Positions 45,716 to 54,800 of a stretch of DNA of 64,000 nt are shown here, piece by piece (the stretch's first letter is position 1; the number at the start of each line of letters is the position of its first letter). The notes beneath the pieces were generated by a model, which had not been told where the DNA came from, ran no database searches, and saw nothing but the letters and a program-made list of their open reading frames with translations. This DNA is from Pseudomonas mendocina (lineage in GTDB: Bacteria; Pseudomonadota; Gammaproteobacteria; Pseudomonadales; Pseudomonadaceae), in assembly GCF_003008615.1 (NCBI RefSeq), contig NZ_CP027657.1:2914001-2978000 (forward strand), given 5' to 3'. The position numbers were made by a program, and so were the translations under genes.

Positions 45716-47101
45716 TCAGAAACTGCCAAACAGCGTGCCCAGGGTGATCACGACAGCCAGCGCCAGCAGCGGGAAGGCCACGGTGTTGAAGAAGATGAAC
45801 TTGTACGATTCGCGGTGGGTGAGCTTGCAGATCGCCAGCAGCGAGATCACCGCGCCGTTGTGCGGCAGGGTGTCCATGCAGCCGGACGCCATCACGGCCA
45901 CCCGGTGCAGCAGCTCGGGGCTGATGCCGGCGGCGTTGGCCATCTCCAGATACTGCTCGCCGAGAGTCTTGAGGGCGATGGACAGGCCGCCGGAAGCCGA
46001 ACCGGTGATCCCGGCCAGGATGTTCACTGCCACCGCCTCGGAGATCAGCGGGTTGCTTGACACGCCCAGCACCAGGTCGCGGATGATGACGAAGCCGGCC
46101 AGCGAGGCGATCACCGTGCCGTAACCCACTTCAGCGGCGGTATTGAGGATCGGCAGCATCGCGCCGAACGAGCCTTCGTTGACGCTCTTCTTCAGATCCA
46201 GCCAGCGTTTCCAGTGCATGGCGATCAGCAGCACGATGGCGGCGGCCAGGGCGACGATGATCGACCAGATACCGATCAGCGAGCGGGCATCCTGCAGGCC
46301 GCCGTATTCCGGCTTGGCCAGGTAGCTGGCGTCGATATTGGGCAGGATCTGCTTGGCCATCAGGAAGTTCAGCGCGATCACCAGGAAGATCGGCAGCAGC
46401 GCCAGCCAGAAGCCCGGGGTGTAGCCGGTGTCCTGAACGATCGGGTCGTCCTTGTGCTGGCCATATCCCTCACCGGCCGCCTTCAGCTTGCGCGCCTGGC
46501 TGTTCAGCCACCAGGTACCGAAACCGAACATGATCAGGGCGGCGATCATCCCCAGGCCCGGCGCGGCGAAGGCGTCGGTGCCGAAGAACGGGTTGGGGAT
46601 GGCATTCTGGATCGCCGGCGTGCCCGGTAGCGCGGTCATGGTGAAGGTGAACGAGCCGAGGGCGATGGCACCGGGGATCAGGCGCTTGGGAATGCCCGCC
46701 TCGCGAAACAGCGCGGCGCCGATCGGATACACGGCGAAGGCCACCACGAACAGCGACACGCCGCCGTAGGTGAGGATGGCGCAGGCCAGCACGATAGCCA
46801 GAATCGCCCGCTCGCTACCGACCTTGGCGACGATACCGTGGGCGATGGCGCGCGCTGACCCTGAGTCGTCCATCAACTTGCCGAACAAGGCGCCGAGCAG
46901 GAACAGCGGGAAGAACTGGATCACGTAGCCGCCCATGGCCTTCATGAACACTTGGGTGTAGGTGGGCAGCAGCAGGGCGATATCGCCAGCGAACAGCAGC
47001 GCCAGCAAGGCCAGCAGCGGGGCGAGGATCAGGACGTTGATGCCGCGATAGGCGAGGTACATCAACAATGCGAGGGAAATCAGAATACCGAGGGTACCCA
47101 T
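45716..47101 (-). CDS. GntP family permease (hydroxy/keto acid)
   Basis: A 461-residue integral membrane protein with about 12-14 hydrophobic helices and the GntP-type re-entrant motif (GYVIQFFPLFLLGALFGKLM; TALPGTPAIQN). The pairing with a CoA-transferase and a sigma-54 regulator resembles the D-3-hydroxybutyrate/acetoacetate loci of Pseudomonas. It is the first gene of the unit, behind a sigma-54 promoter (47190-47205) and with a CA motif against its ribosome site. Confidence 0.92.
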   Translation of the reverse strand: MGTLGILISLALLMYLAYRGINVLILAPLLALLALLFAGDIALLLPTYTQVFMKAMGGYVIQFFPLFLLGALFGKLMDDSGSARAIAHGIVAKVGSERAILAIVLACAILTYGGVSLFVVAFAVYPIGAALFREAGIPKRLIPGAIALGSFTFTMTALPGTPAIQNAIPNPFFGTDAFAAPGLGMIAALIMFGFGTWWLNSQARKLKAAGEGYGQHKDDPIVQDTGYTPGFWLALLPIFLVIALNFLMAKQILPNIDASYLAKPEYGGLQDARSLIGIWSIIVALAAAIVLLIAMHWKRWLDLKKSVNEGSFGAMLPILNTAAEVGYGTVIASLAGFVIIRDLVLGVSSNPLISEAVAVNILAGITGSASGGLSIALKTLGEQYLEMANAAGISPELLHRVAVMASGCMDTLPHNGAVISLLAICKLTHRESYKFIFFNTVAFPLLALAVVITLGTLFGSF

Positions 47102-47107
47102 GGGTGG

Positions 47108-47124
47108 TTCCTTTTGTTGTTGTT
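47108..47124 (-). promoter_or_regulatory. Crc/Hfq CA motif at the permease ribosome site
   Basis: On the minus strand, AACAACAACAA (47124-47114) runs into AAGGAA just before the GntP start codon. This fits AAnAAnAA and implies catabolite repression of translation. Confidence 0.82.
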
Positions 47125-47189
47125 CTACCGGCTCAAGGCCGTTTTATCGGGAAGGCGCAGATGCGGCAGCGCGCCTTTGCCGGATATAG

Positions 47190-47205
47190 AGCCAGAGTCG
47201 TGCCA
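47190..47205 (-). promoter_or_regulatory. Sigma-54 promoter of the GntP-CoA-transferase operon
   Basis: The minus strand reads TGGCACG-ACTC-TGGCT. The GG at -24 and the GC at -12 are at the correct 10-base interval; only one base of the -12 box departs from TTGCT. The start codon is about 90 bases downstream. Confidence 0.85.
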
Positions 47206-47317
47206 GACCGGGGTGAGACTTTGGTCGATAGCCTCGAAAGGCTTGTACAGTGAGGGTTTCAGGCGTTTATGCCGAGCGCGGAGGCGTCAGGCTAGATCTA
47301 GGTAAGTGTCCATTTTT

Positions 47318-47332
47318 CTGGATTAAGTCCAG
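47318..47332. promoter_or_regulatory. Enhancer site 1 for the sigma-54 regulator
   Basis: CTGGATTAAGTCCAG (CTGGA/TCCAG dyad), about 113 bases upstream of the sigma-54 promoter. Its half-site recurs in the second dyad. Confidence 0.6.
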
Positions 47333-47358
47333 GTTTGTGGATTTTATTTGAGTTGAAT

Positions 47359-47372
47359 TCCAGAATTCTGGA
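47359..47372. promoter_or_regulatory. Enhancer site 2 for the sigma-54 regulator
   Basis: TCCAGAATTCTGGA is a perfect 14-bp palindrome with the same CTGGA/TCCAG half-sites. It is about 155 bases upstream of the sigma-54 promoter. Confidence 0.65.
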
Positions 47373-47413
47373 TTCGAAGCTCGTATGTAATTGGGGACTT
47401 TTGCGGGGCCTGA

Positions 47414-47482
47414 TCCCGGATTTCATCCGGGCTACGCAATTGCGGCCGGCAACGGAATCTGTAGGAGCGGCTTTAGCCGCGA
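47414..47482. repeat. 69-bp REP-bearing direct repeat, copy 1
   Basis: It runs from CCCGGATTTCATCCGGG through GTAGGAGCGGCTTTAGCC. It differs from copy 2 at only about seven positions. The reversed unit TCGCGGCTGAAGCCGCTCC follows at 47499-47522, forming a REP pair. Confidence 0.85.
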
Positions 47483-47612
47483 CTGTGACGAAGCAGCAAT
47501 CGCGGCTGAAGCCGCTCCTACAAGGAGGCCATACATAGGGCGGGTGAAACCCGCCAACTGTCTTTATGCCGCGCCGTAGCCCGGATGCAATCCGGGTTTT
47601 TTAGTTACCTAT

Positions 47613-47681
47613 CCCCGGATTTCATCCGGGCTACGCAATTGCGACCGGCACCGGTACCTGTAGGAGCGGCTTTAGCCGCGA
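47613..47681. repeat. 69-bp REP-bearing direct repeat, copy 2
   Basis: It has the same order of motifs as copy 1, 199 bases downstream. The region between the copies holds further CCCGGAT/ATCCGGG hairpins. Confidence 0.85.
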
Positions 47682-47752
47682 AGCGTTGTGGAGAGCATCG
47701 CGGCCGAAACGAAATGCCGCCCAACCGCTTCTACGAAAAGCAACGAGGGCGC

Positions 47753-49213
47753 TCAGCTCTTTCGCCCCAGCCCATGCTGCGCCAGTTTGGCGTAGAACCC
47801 GGCGCGGGAAATCCCCAGGCGTTCAGCCGCCAACTGGCGATTACCGTCGGTGGCGACCAATGCCGCCAGCAGCGCCTGGCGTTCAGCCTGCGCCAACTGC
47901 TCGGCCAGGCTTTGTGCCATGTCGATTGCCGCTGGCACAACGGGCGCTGGCTCGCTCGGTGCGACCGGGTCGACCAGCAAACCGCGCAAGGCCTCGCCAT
48001 CCACTCGTCCATCGACGGCCAGTTGCGCCCGTTCCAGCAGATTGCGCAGCTCGCGCACATTGCCGCGCCAGGGCTGGGCGCAAAGCAGGACCAGGGCGTC
48101 ATCACTCAGTTCCAGCGGCGCCAGGCCGGAGCGGTTGGCCAGATCATCCAGCAGATGTTCGATCAACGCGGGTATGTCGCTGGCCCGTTCACGCAGCGGC
48201 GGCACGCGCAGGGCCAGCACGTTGAGTCGGTAGTAGAGGTCATCGCGGAACTGCCCAGCCGCCACCTTGGCTTCCAGATCGATATGCGTAGCCGCGATCA
48301 CCCGCACATTCAGCGGCTTGACCTGGTTGGAGCCGAGCGGCTCCACTTCCTGCTCTTGCAGGACACGCAGCAGCTTGGCCTGCAAGGGCAGCGGCAGGTC
48401 GCCGATCTCATCGAGAAACAGCGTTCCGCCGTTGGCCACCTCGAACTTGCCGATCCGCGCCTTGCGCTCGGCTCCGGTGAAGGCGCCTGGCGCGGTGCCG
48501 AACAGCTCGGCCTCGACCAGGGTTTCCGGAATCGCTGCGACGTTGACCGCCACGAAAGGGCCGTTGGCACGCGGCGACAGGTTGTGAATACCCTGGGCCA
48601 GCAGCTCCTTGCCTGTTCCGGTTTCCCCCCGGATCAGCACCGTGGCATCGAGCTGCGCGGCGCGGCGGGCCTGGCGCTTGACCTCGCTGGCCGCTGCGCT
48701 GGCGCCGATGAACCCGGCGATGGTGTAGCGCGCTCGCCGCGCCTTGGCCAGCTCGTGCTGAGTGGCGAGCAACTGCGTCTGCAGGTTGTTGTACTTGGCC
48801 ATCAGTGGCTTGAGGTGACGGGCGCGGTCGAACAGCACGAAGCCCAGCGCGCCGACCAGGGTGCCGTCCTCATCACGCAGCGGAATCCGGGTGACCACGA
48901 AATGCTCGCTGCCGAAGGCCATCAGATCGAGCATGCTCGGCTGGCCGCTTTCCACCACCTCGCGCAGGCGGCTGGCAGGCAACACCTCCTCGATCTCCTT
49001 GCCCAGCGCTGTGCGCGCATCGGCGATACCGACCTTCTGCGCGTACTTGTCGTTGATCCAGACGATGCGCGCCTGGCGATTGACCGCGATGGTGCCCTCG
49101 CATTGGGCGTCGAGGTGGTCGAACAGCAGCGGCATGGCCACCGCGCGGAACCGCTCGGGCGACACACCGATGATCAGGCCGTGCTGGTCGAGATCGTCGC
49201 GGGAAATGGCCAT
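47753..49213 (-). CDS. Sigma-54 enhancer-binding regulator (PAS-AAA-Fis)
   Basis: A 486-residue activator. The N-terminal PAS domain (about 30-140; EGTIAVNRQARIVWIN) senses an unknown ligand. The AAA domain has Walker A GETGTGKE, the sigma-54-contacting GAFTGA and Walker B GGTLFLDEI. The C-terminal Fis-type HTH (NRQLAAERLGISRAGFY) binds enhancers. It points away from the permease promoter, which carries the sigma-54 elements and two dyads that suit it. It is the probable activator of the GntP-CoA-transferase operon. Confidence 0.93.
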   Translation of the reverse strand: MAISRDDLDQHGLIIGVSPERFRAVAMPLLFDHLDAQCEGTIAVNRQARIVWINDKYAQKVGIADARTALGKEIEEVLPASRLREVVESGQPSMLDLMAFGSEHFVVTRIPLRDEDGTLVGALGFVLFDRARHLKPLMAKYNNLQTQLLATQHELAKARRARYTIAGFIGASAAASEVKRQARRAAQLDATVLIRGETGTGKELLAQGIHNLSPRANGPFVAVNVAAIPETLVEAELFGTAPGAFTGAERKARIGKFEVANGGTLFLDEIGDLPLPLQAKLLRVLQEQEVEPLGSNQVKPLNVRVIAATHIDLEAKVAAGQFRDDLYYRLNVLALRVPPLRERASDIPALIEHLLDDLANRSGLAPLELSDDALVLLCAQPWRGNVRELRNLLERAQLAVDGRVDGEALRGLLVDPVAPSEPAPVVPAAIDMAQSLAEQLAQAERQALLAALVATDGNRQLAAERLGISRAGFYAKLAQHGLGRKS

Positions 49214-49387
49214 GGCGGCTCTCCGAAATCAGGTGTCGGCGATTATGGGAGGGGCCCTGCGCCGCGAGCAAGGCAGCGCGCCTGAGGGGTACGGCTTCTC
49301 GGGTGCTGTCGACGGTAATGGTAAATGGCGTAAACAGCCGTTTGATTCAGCTACGGCTAATGGCTGCCTGAGGTCTATAGTTGCGTG

Positions 49388-50539
49388 ATGGTGCGTGGGG
49401 AGGGCTGCGCACCGACCACGGCGGTGTTGGACATGAAAATGGTCGATGGCAAGCAGAACCATGACAGGGACATAGGCGCGGGGCATTGCGAAGGGTTACG
49501 TGAAGCAGGCAAGCGCGCCCTGATGCGCACCATCCTGCTCGCCACCGGTTTGACCCTGGGCGGGTTTTCCATCCTGCAGGCTTTGGCCGGCAACTACCCG
49601 TTCGCCATCCTCGAGGTGCTGTGCACGGCCATTCTGCTGTTCGGTGCCTGGCGTATCGAGCACGCTCGTCATCTGTACCTGTGGATCTACCTCTACCTGA
49701 TCCCCACCTTCAGCTTCATTCTCTACATCATCATCATGCCGGACGCCTCATCGGCAGCTTTCGTCTGGCTGTACATGATTCCCCTGCTGGCCTATCTGCT
49801 GCTGGGTAAGCAGCGTGGTTTCTTGCTGGCGGCCCCTTTCATGGTTGCCGGGCTGTTGCTGTATTTCGCCGACAAGCACCTGAGCCTGGATACCAAGGGC
49901 TTGATCGACCTGGGCAACGCGGCCCTGTGCGGCGTTCTCATCCTGGTATTCGTGCACATCTACGACGGCCTGCGCATGCAGGCCTACGAGGAGCTGGAGC
50001 GCCTGGCGCAAACCGACTCGCTGACCGGTGTAGCCAGCCGGGGCAGCTTCCAGCACGCCCTGCAGCGCAGCATTCAGGAGGCGGAACGCAGCAGTGGGAA
50101 GCTGGTGCTGGTACTGCTCGACGTCGACCATTTCAAGCAGGTCAACGATCAGTGGGGGCATGACGCGGGGGACATGGCGCTGCGGCATATCTGCCAGATA
50201 CTGCAGCAGCGGCTGCGGGTCACCGATTTCCTCGGGCGGCTAGGGGGAGAAGAGTTCGGCCTGCTGTTGCGCTACACCGATGCGGCGGGCGCTTACTCGA
50301 TGGTCGAGAAACTGCGCCAACAGATCACAGAACAACCACTGGAATATGACGGCCAGCAGATTGCCCTGTCTGCCACGTTCGGCCTGGCCACCTGGCCCAT
50401 GGATGGCCGCGGCGCCGCCGAGCTCTACCGGGCAGCGGATCGCCGTCTCTACAGTGGCAAACAGCGGGGGCGTAACCAGTTGGTCAGTGCCGACCCAGTG
50501 GGGGAGCTGTTGCTGGACAAGTTCGACGTACGCCTCTGA
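49388..50539 (+). CDS. Membrane diguanylate cyclase (GGDEF)
   Basis: A roughly 383-residue protein. Five or six transmembrane helices (about 50-200) are followed by a GGDEF domain with DVDHFKQVND and the active loop LGGEEF. The I-site R-V-T-D stands five residues before the loop, so product inhibition is expected. The N-terminus is uncertain: ATGs at 49433 and 49439 are alternatives, because none has a clear ribosome site. It is divergent from the sigma-54 regulator. The sensed signal is unknown. Confidence 0.87.
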   Translation: MVRGEGCAPTTAVLDMKMVDGKQNHDRDIGAGHCEGLREAGKRALMRTILLATGLTLGGFSILQALAGNYPFAILEVLCTAILLFGAWRIEHARHLYLWIYLYLIPTFSFILYIIIMPDASSAAFVWLYMIPLLAYLLLGKQRGFLLAAPFMVAGLLLYFADKHLSLDTKGLIDLGNAALCGVLILVFVHIYDGLRMQAYEELERLAQTDSLTGVASRGSFQHALQRSIQEAERSSGKLVLVLLDVDHFKQVNDQWGHDAGDMALRHICQILQQRLRVTDFLGRLGGEEFGLLLRYTDAAGAYSMVEKLRQQITEQPLEYDGQQIALSATFGLATWPMDGRGAAELYRAADRRLYSGKQRGRNQLVSADPVGELLLDKFDVRL

Positions 50540-50620
50540 GACGGCCGGGCAATCAGGTCGAACCTATCGCCGGGCTGGGCAGTCGGAACCAGTAAGCCCA
50601 TCGATAGCGGAGATGCCGCC

Positions 50621-51013
50621 ATGTACAACTGGGATCTGATCGAGCGCCTGCTCCACGAAGTGCAGAACGGCGCCGGCAAACCGTTCGCGCCGCGCCGTTA
50701 CGCCGAAGACCTGGCCGAGGAACTCGACCAGGCGGGCGAGAGCGTCGACAACCTCGACCACCTGCGCGCCGAGGCTGCACGTTACGAGGCACGCCTGCTG
50801 GAAAGCGGCTTCATCGAACCGCGCCCGGAAGAAGAGGGCGGCAATGGCGAGAACTTCGTGCTGACCCCGCGCGGCGCTCAACTGCTCAGCATGCTCGATA
50901 GCAGCATCCCCGGCAGCGAACGCCCACGCGACGTCCTCGACGAGGCCGGTGATACAGCGCTGACGCCCGAGGTCTTCGACCGAATCGCGCCGAAGGCCAA
51001 TCTCAGCGAATAA
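50621..51013 (+). CDS. Small conserved protein, winged-helix-like
   Basis: A 130-residue protein beginning MYNWDLIERLLHEV, with the DLIExLL...LxxxGFI...LTPRGAQLL pattern of DUF2513-like proteins, which have a winged-helix look (LLESGFIEPRP, then FVLTPRGAQ). The acidic C-terminal tail has no obvious motif. The role is unknown. It is the last core gene before the direct repeat that bounds the accessory block. Confidence 0.65.
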   Translation: MYNWDLIERLLHEVQNGAGKPFAPRRYAEDLAEELDQAGESVDNLDHLRAEAARYEARLLESGFIEPRPEEEGGNGENFVLTPRGAQLLSMLDSSIPGSERPRDVLDEAGDTALTPEVFDRIAPKANLSE

Positions 51014-51020
51014 GTCGGCG

Positions 51021-51067
51021 GCAGGCATGAAAAAGCCGCGCAATGCGCGGCTTTGAAGGTGGTGGGC
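51021..51067. repeat. 47-bp direct repeat, left (att-like)
   Basis: It is identical over 47 bases to 58437-58483. On the minus strand it reads the last eight tRNA bases (GCCCACCA) followed by the tRNA's terminator hairpin and GCATGCCTGC-like flank. This copy has no tRNA body, so it looks like the duplicated target left by insertion at the tRNA 3' end. Confidence 0.9.
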
Positions 51068-51802
51068 AGCAGGTTTTTTTTGGGGCCGTCTGGAATACTC
51101 GTATCCTCTGCTGGCGCCGCGAAACGGGGGCGATGAACTGGCGATACGCTGTCTCGTTTAGTCGCCGTCCGGGTTAGCGAACCCACCGTCTGAAGTTGCA
51201 TTGCCGCGAGAAGTAATCGTCGTTCCTTGATTGTTCGGGGTTCAACGCGTTGCCCCAGCTCGGAGAGACCCACGCCACCAGCGCGCCAACCACGAGCATG
51301 GTTTGCGCGGCGCTGGCTGGACCTGCCGATGGAAGCGCGGCAACTCGCCCAGGGCGATCCACAACTCACCCTGCCACTCCAGCAAATTGACCTGCTGGTT
51401 GTCCCAGGCCATCAGGCAACACATTAGCTTGAGCAGCTTTGTGCAGCGTTTTGAGGATGAGTTGGTTGGCAATAGTGGCTGAAGAAAAGGGGCTTTTGAT
51501 TAAGAGTTAGAGCACCTAGTAATTAGGCGCCCAGCGGCGCGCCACCACAGAGGAAAATAAACTACCTTTTCTCACTGGCCATAAGGACACTCGCATGCTG
51601 ATGCGTAATTACCATCCTCAAGCAGAAAATCTGGGAAAAATTGGCATAAGGATGGTGGATTGCTTAGGAACTCTGAAAACTAGTGAAAATATAAGAAGAC
51701 TTGGTTTTATAGAGGTGGTTTATTTTTTATCACGGGGTCTGCGAGTATATAAAAACACCGGCGTAAAGCCGGTGTAAGATAATTATTTTTATCTCTAATC
51801 GC
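51068..51802. other. Gene-poor left part of the block
   Basis: Apart from a terminator at 51748-51776 I see no supportable gene. The part 51180-51480 is GC-rich with short open frames on both strands (for example minus strand 51242-51472, reading NLLEWQGELWIALGELP) that look like the broken remains of an older gene. From about 51500 the sequence turns AT-rich. Confidence 0.5.
51748..51776 (-). terminator. Terminator of the metallophosphoesterase-NTPase gene
   Basis: On the minus strand, ACACCGGC-TTTAC-GCCGGTGT is followed by TTTTATATA. It lies 27 bases past the stop. Confidence 0.85.
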
Positions 51803-54800
51803 TCATCCAAATTCGGCTTCGATTTTTTTCTGAAACATCTGAATTCGTTGTCCTAAGCCTTCTTTATTGCTGCTAACTAACTGTAGTGCTGACTTGGAAA
51901 GATAGGTTCTTACGTCTTCAGGTAAGTCGTGTTTGTTGGTTAGCATTTGTATAATTTTGAAGAATGTTGCCGTTTTAGAGAATTTTGTGTTGATATCAAT
52001 TAGGGCGTTTATGTTTTTTATAGTGTCTCCGCGTTCGATGTCGAGTAGCAAGAATATTAAAAGAGAAAGTATGACGTCATTGTCGTTGTCCTTAATAGAT
52101 CGCTCAATTATGTTGTGAAGTCTAGGTTTTCGGCTTGAAAGGTTTTCGCTCATTAATCCTTGTACATGGTTTGGTATGACGCCCTTGATTACGGATATAA
52201 GGGCTTTAAATGTAGATACAAATTCATCTCGCTCTTCTTTGGTAATGTCTTCTGCAAGAAATTCTGAATCTATCTTTGGCATGATTAGAGGAATTATTAA
52301 GTCCTCGTCAAGTCTGCTAATTATTGCTTTTGTTAGGTATATATGGCCGAGAACAATATCTTCGAAAAATGAGAGGGTTTCACTTGGATCCATGATTAGC
52401 TCTGTACTTCTAAAAACCCTAGAGTACAGCGACAGGTTTTCTCTTAAGTTTACTATGCAATCAGAGCTGCTAGGGCCTGCGAAAGGCTTTGGTCGTTCTG
52501 CCAATTTCCCCTTGGGCTCAAGAGGACTGATCTTGTCCATTAGCTCATCGTGTCTTGCTCGATCACTTTTTACTTCTTTGATTTTTTCTTCGAATTGCTC
52601 CGAGGTGGAAGCAATGTCTAAAAAGGAAATGTTGTCAATTTTATTGAGGTCTAAAGCTGAAATGTCAATATTGTGATCGGAGATTATGATGTCTCTTGCG
52701 GTCTGAATTGCAGCATCTGTTTTTTCTTTTATAAATTTTAGAGAGTTTATTGATGAGGGGTTTTTCGATGCGAAGTACTCGATGGCTTTGTCGTGGCGCA
52801 AGTAATTTCTATCTGCAAACACGTGCTCTAAAAGCTCCTTGGAATGTTGCATGTAGTATGCGACCCCATAATCAAGAAAGCACAGTTGAGTAAATTGATG
52901 TGGGGGAATATTTGTGAGGATCCCGCTAGATATTAATGGCTCAATGTATGATTCGGCAGGGTAGCTAAACATTGTATATTTGTTGAATTCTAGCGCCATG
53001 CTCAGGAGATGGTTTCTGTCAAATGTATAGCAGTCTTTAAGAATCATTTCATGGCAAAGAAAACCAAGGAAGTGAAGCAGTTCTTTGTATTGCGGTTGGT
53101 TTGGTGATGTGCTGATGAAGTGTTTTTTTAATAAGATTTCTATGAAGTTTTCTATAACATCTGCTTCGTTCAGAATTCCTTTTAACTCGCGCTTGTTTTC
53201 ATAGATTGCGAGTAGCATGGAATAAATGAAATGATTGTGCGGTAGTTGAGAGTTTTTAACTACTTGCATTACGTCACTAAATATTCGGTCTTCTGTGTCG
53301 AAAGACATAGAAGGAGCCCATTTTGATATTATTTCTCGTATGTTTGTTCTCTTTAATACGCCAATGGATGTGGCTCCAATGGTTAGTCCGTCTCTGTCTG
53401 AAAGCTCACCGATTACACTCATTTCCTCGGCGGTTGATATGCTAATAGTATAGTTGCAGAGGGGATTCTCTACGATGAAATCTATAATTGAGCTGCGCTC
53501 TACCGCTGTTGCCTCACAAAAATTATCAATGAGAATTGTTGCGCAACCGTCTGAAATGCTTTGCTTTATTTTTTTCTCGAATGAAGTTCCTAGATCAGGA
53601 TCGATGTAAGTTTCGCAAAGTTTTTGAATTATCCTGCTTTTAGAATGTAGTTTTTCAGCTTTGCAATCCAGGTGAAATGCGATTTGAGAAAAATTGCGGG
53701 TAGCCTGTTTTTCTAATTTTTTAGCATATATATACTGTAGTGCGAAACTTTTGCCTTTTTTTACTCCGCCAGAAATAATGGAAACCCCTTTGAAGTTGAG
53801 GAGTTCTTCGAAGGTTTTGATTTTTTTTACCGAGCTAAACATTTCTATGCAATCTGGTCGGCCCAGGTTTGGACTAATGAACAGATCTCGTACACTCTTC
53901 TTTTTTGAATCAGAAAGCCCAGTGTTGATCAATAATTCTTTATCCGCTTTGTCAAGAATCCTTCCGGATAGTGCTGAGAATTTTTCTGAGTCGAAAGTAA
54001 TGATTCCATCAGTGGAGAAATCAAACTCTCCATTTTTCCCTCTTTCATTCCACTGGGTATACTGTTTGTTTTCTTGGCAATATTTTCTGTAAATGATTTT
54101 TCCGTACTTTATATTGCCTTTATTTTGTAAGCAGATTATGGAGTATCCTGGGTTTTCTTCTCCCGGATCTAGAGTGCCCGCTTGAAGGCGTAAAGTGATT
54201 TCTTCGGAAAATTTTGATTCTATGCTTTGATCGAACTCGTGCATGTGGCCAAACAGTAAGGCGTCAATCTTTCTTTCTATCTGTGTTGATACTTGTTTAG
54301 TGTCTTCTTGGTCAAGCCATCCTGTTGGGTGATGAATGATCATTATTCTTTGGCTGTTGCCAGGGGTGCTACGAATGGCCTCTTTTATTTGTGATTCGGT
54401 GATGAAAAGTTTCCCTTTGTCGTTGTCATCTTGCGCGAGCCATGAACTGCTAAGGCATAGTAGGTGGAAGTTTTCAGTTATTTTGTATGTGGAGAATAGC
54501 TGGTTTGATTGCGCTACATTGTTCTTTTCTTTATCTATCAAGGATCTGAATTCATTGTATGCTTTTACTCTTTGCCAAGTTTGAGATCCCGAAATAATGT
54601 CCTTTGCTAGTTGGTTCTTTTCTTGTAGGCTTGAGTTTTCTCTATACGACTTTTCAAAGCGGTCTACAGCTGAGCGATCAGAGTCATGATTTCCAGGGCA
54701 AATGTAGAGGTTTTTATAGGATAGCTCTAATGCTTCTAAAAGAGGGTTAACGAAGTGAGATAGCGCTTTTTCATATTCCTCTGTCTTTCCGCTAAACGCG

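Larger units (their letters stand above)
47102..47752. other. Control region and repeats between the GntP permease and its regulator
   Basis: These 651 bases hold no gene. Next to the permease lie the CA motif, the sigma-54 promoter and two inverted repeats that look like enhancer sites. From 47414 to 47700 the region is filled with REP-like palindromes, including a 69-bp sequence present twice. Confidence 0.75.

Noticed and set aside
51242..51472. Short minus-strand frame reading NLLEWQGELWIALGELP
   Set aside because: It has a plausible protein look but no ribosome site, no family and overlapping frames; it is treated as a relic and not listed as a gene.
51595..51777. Plus-strand 60-codon frame in the AT-rich part of the block
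   Set aside because: It runs into the terminator hairpin of the opposite gene and has no recognisable features.
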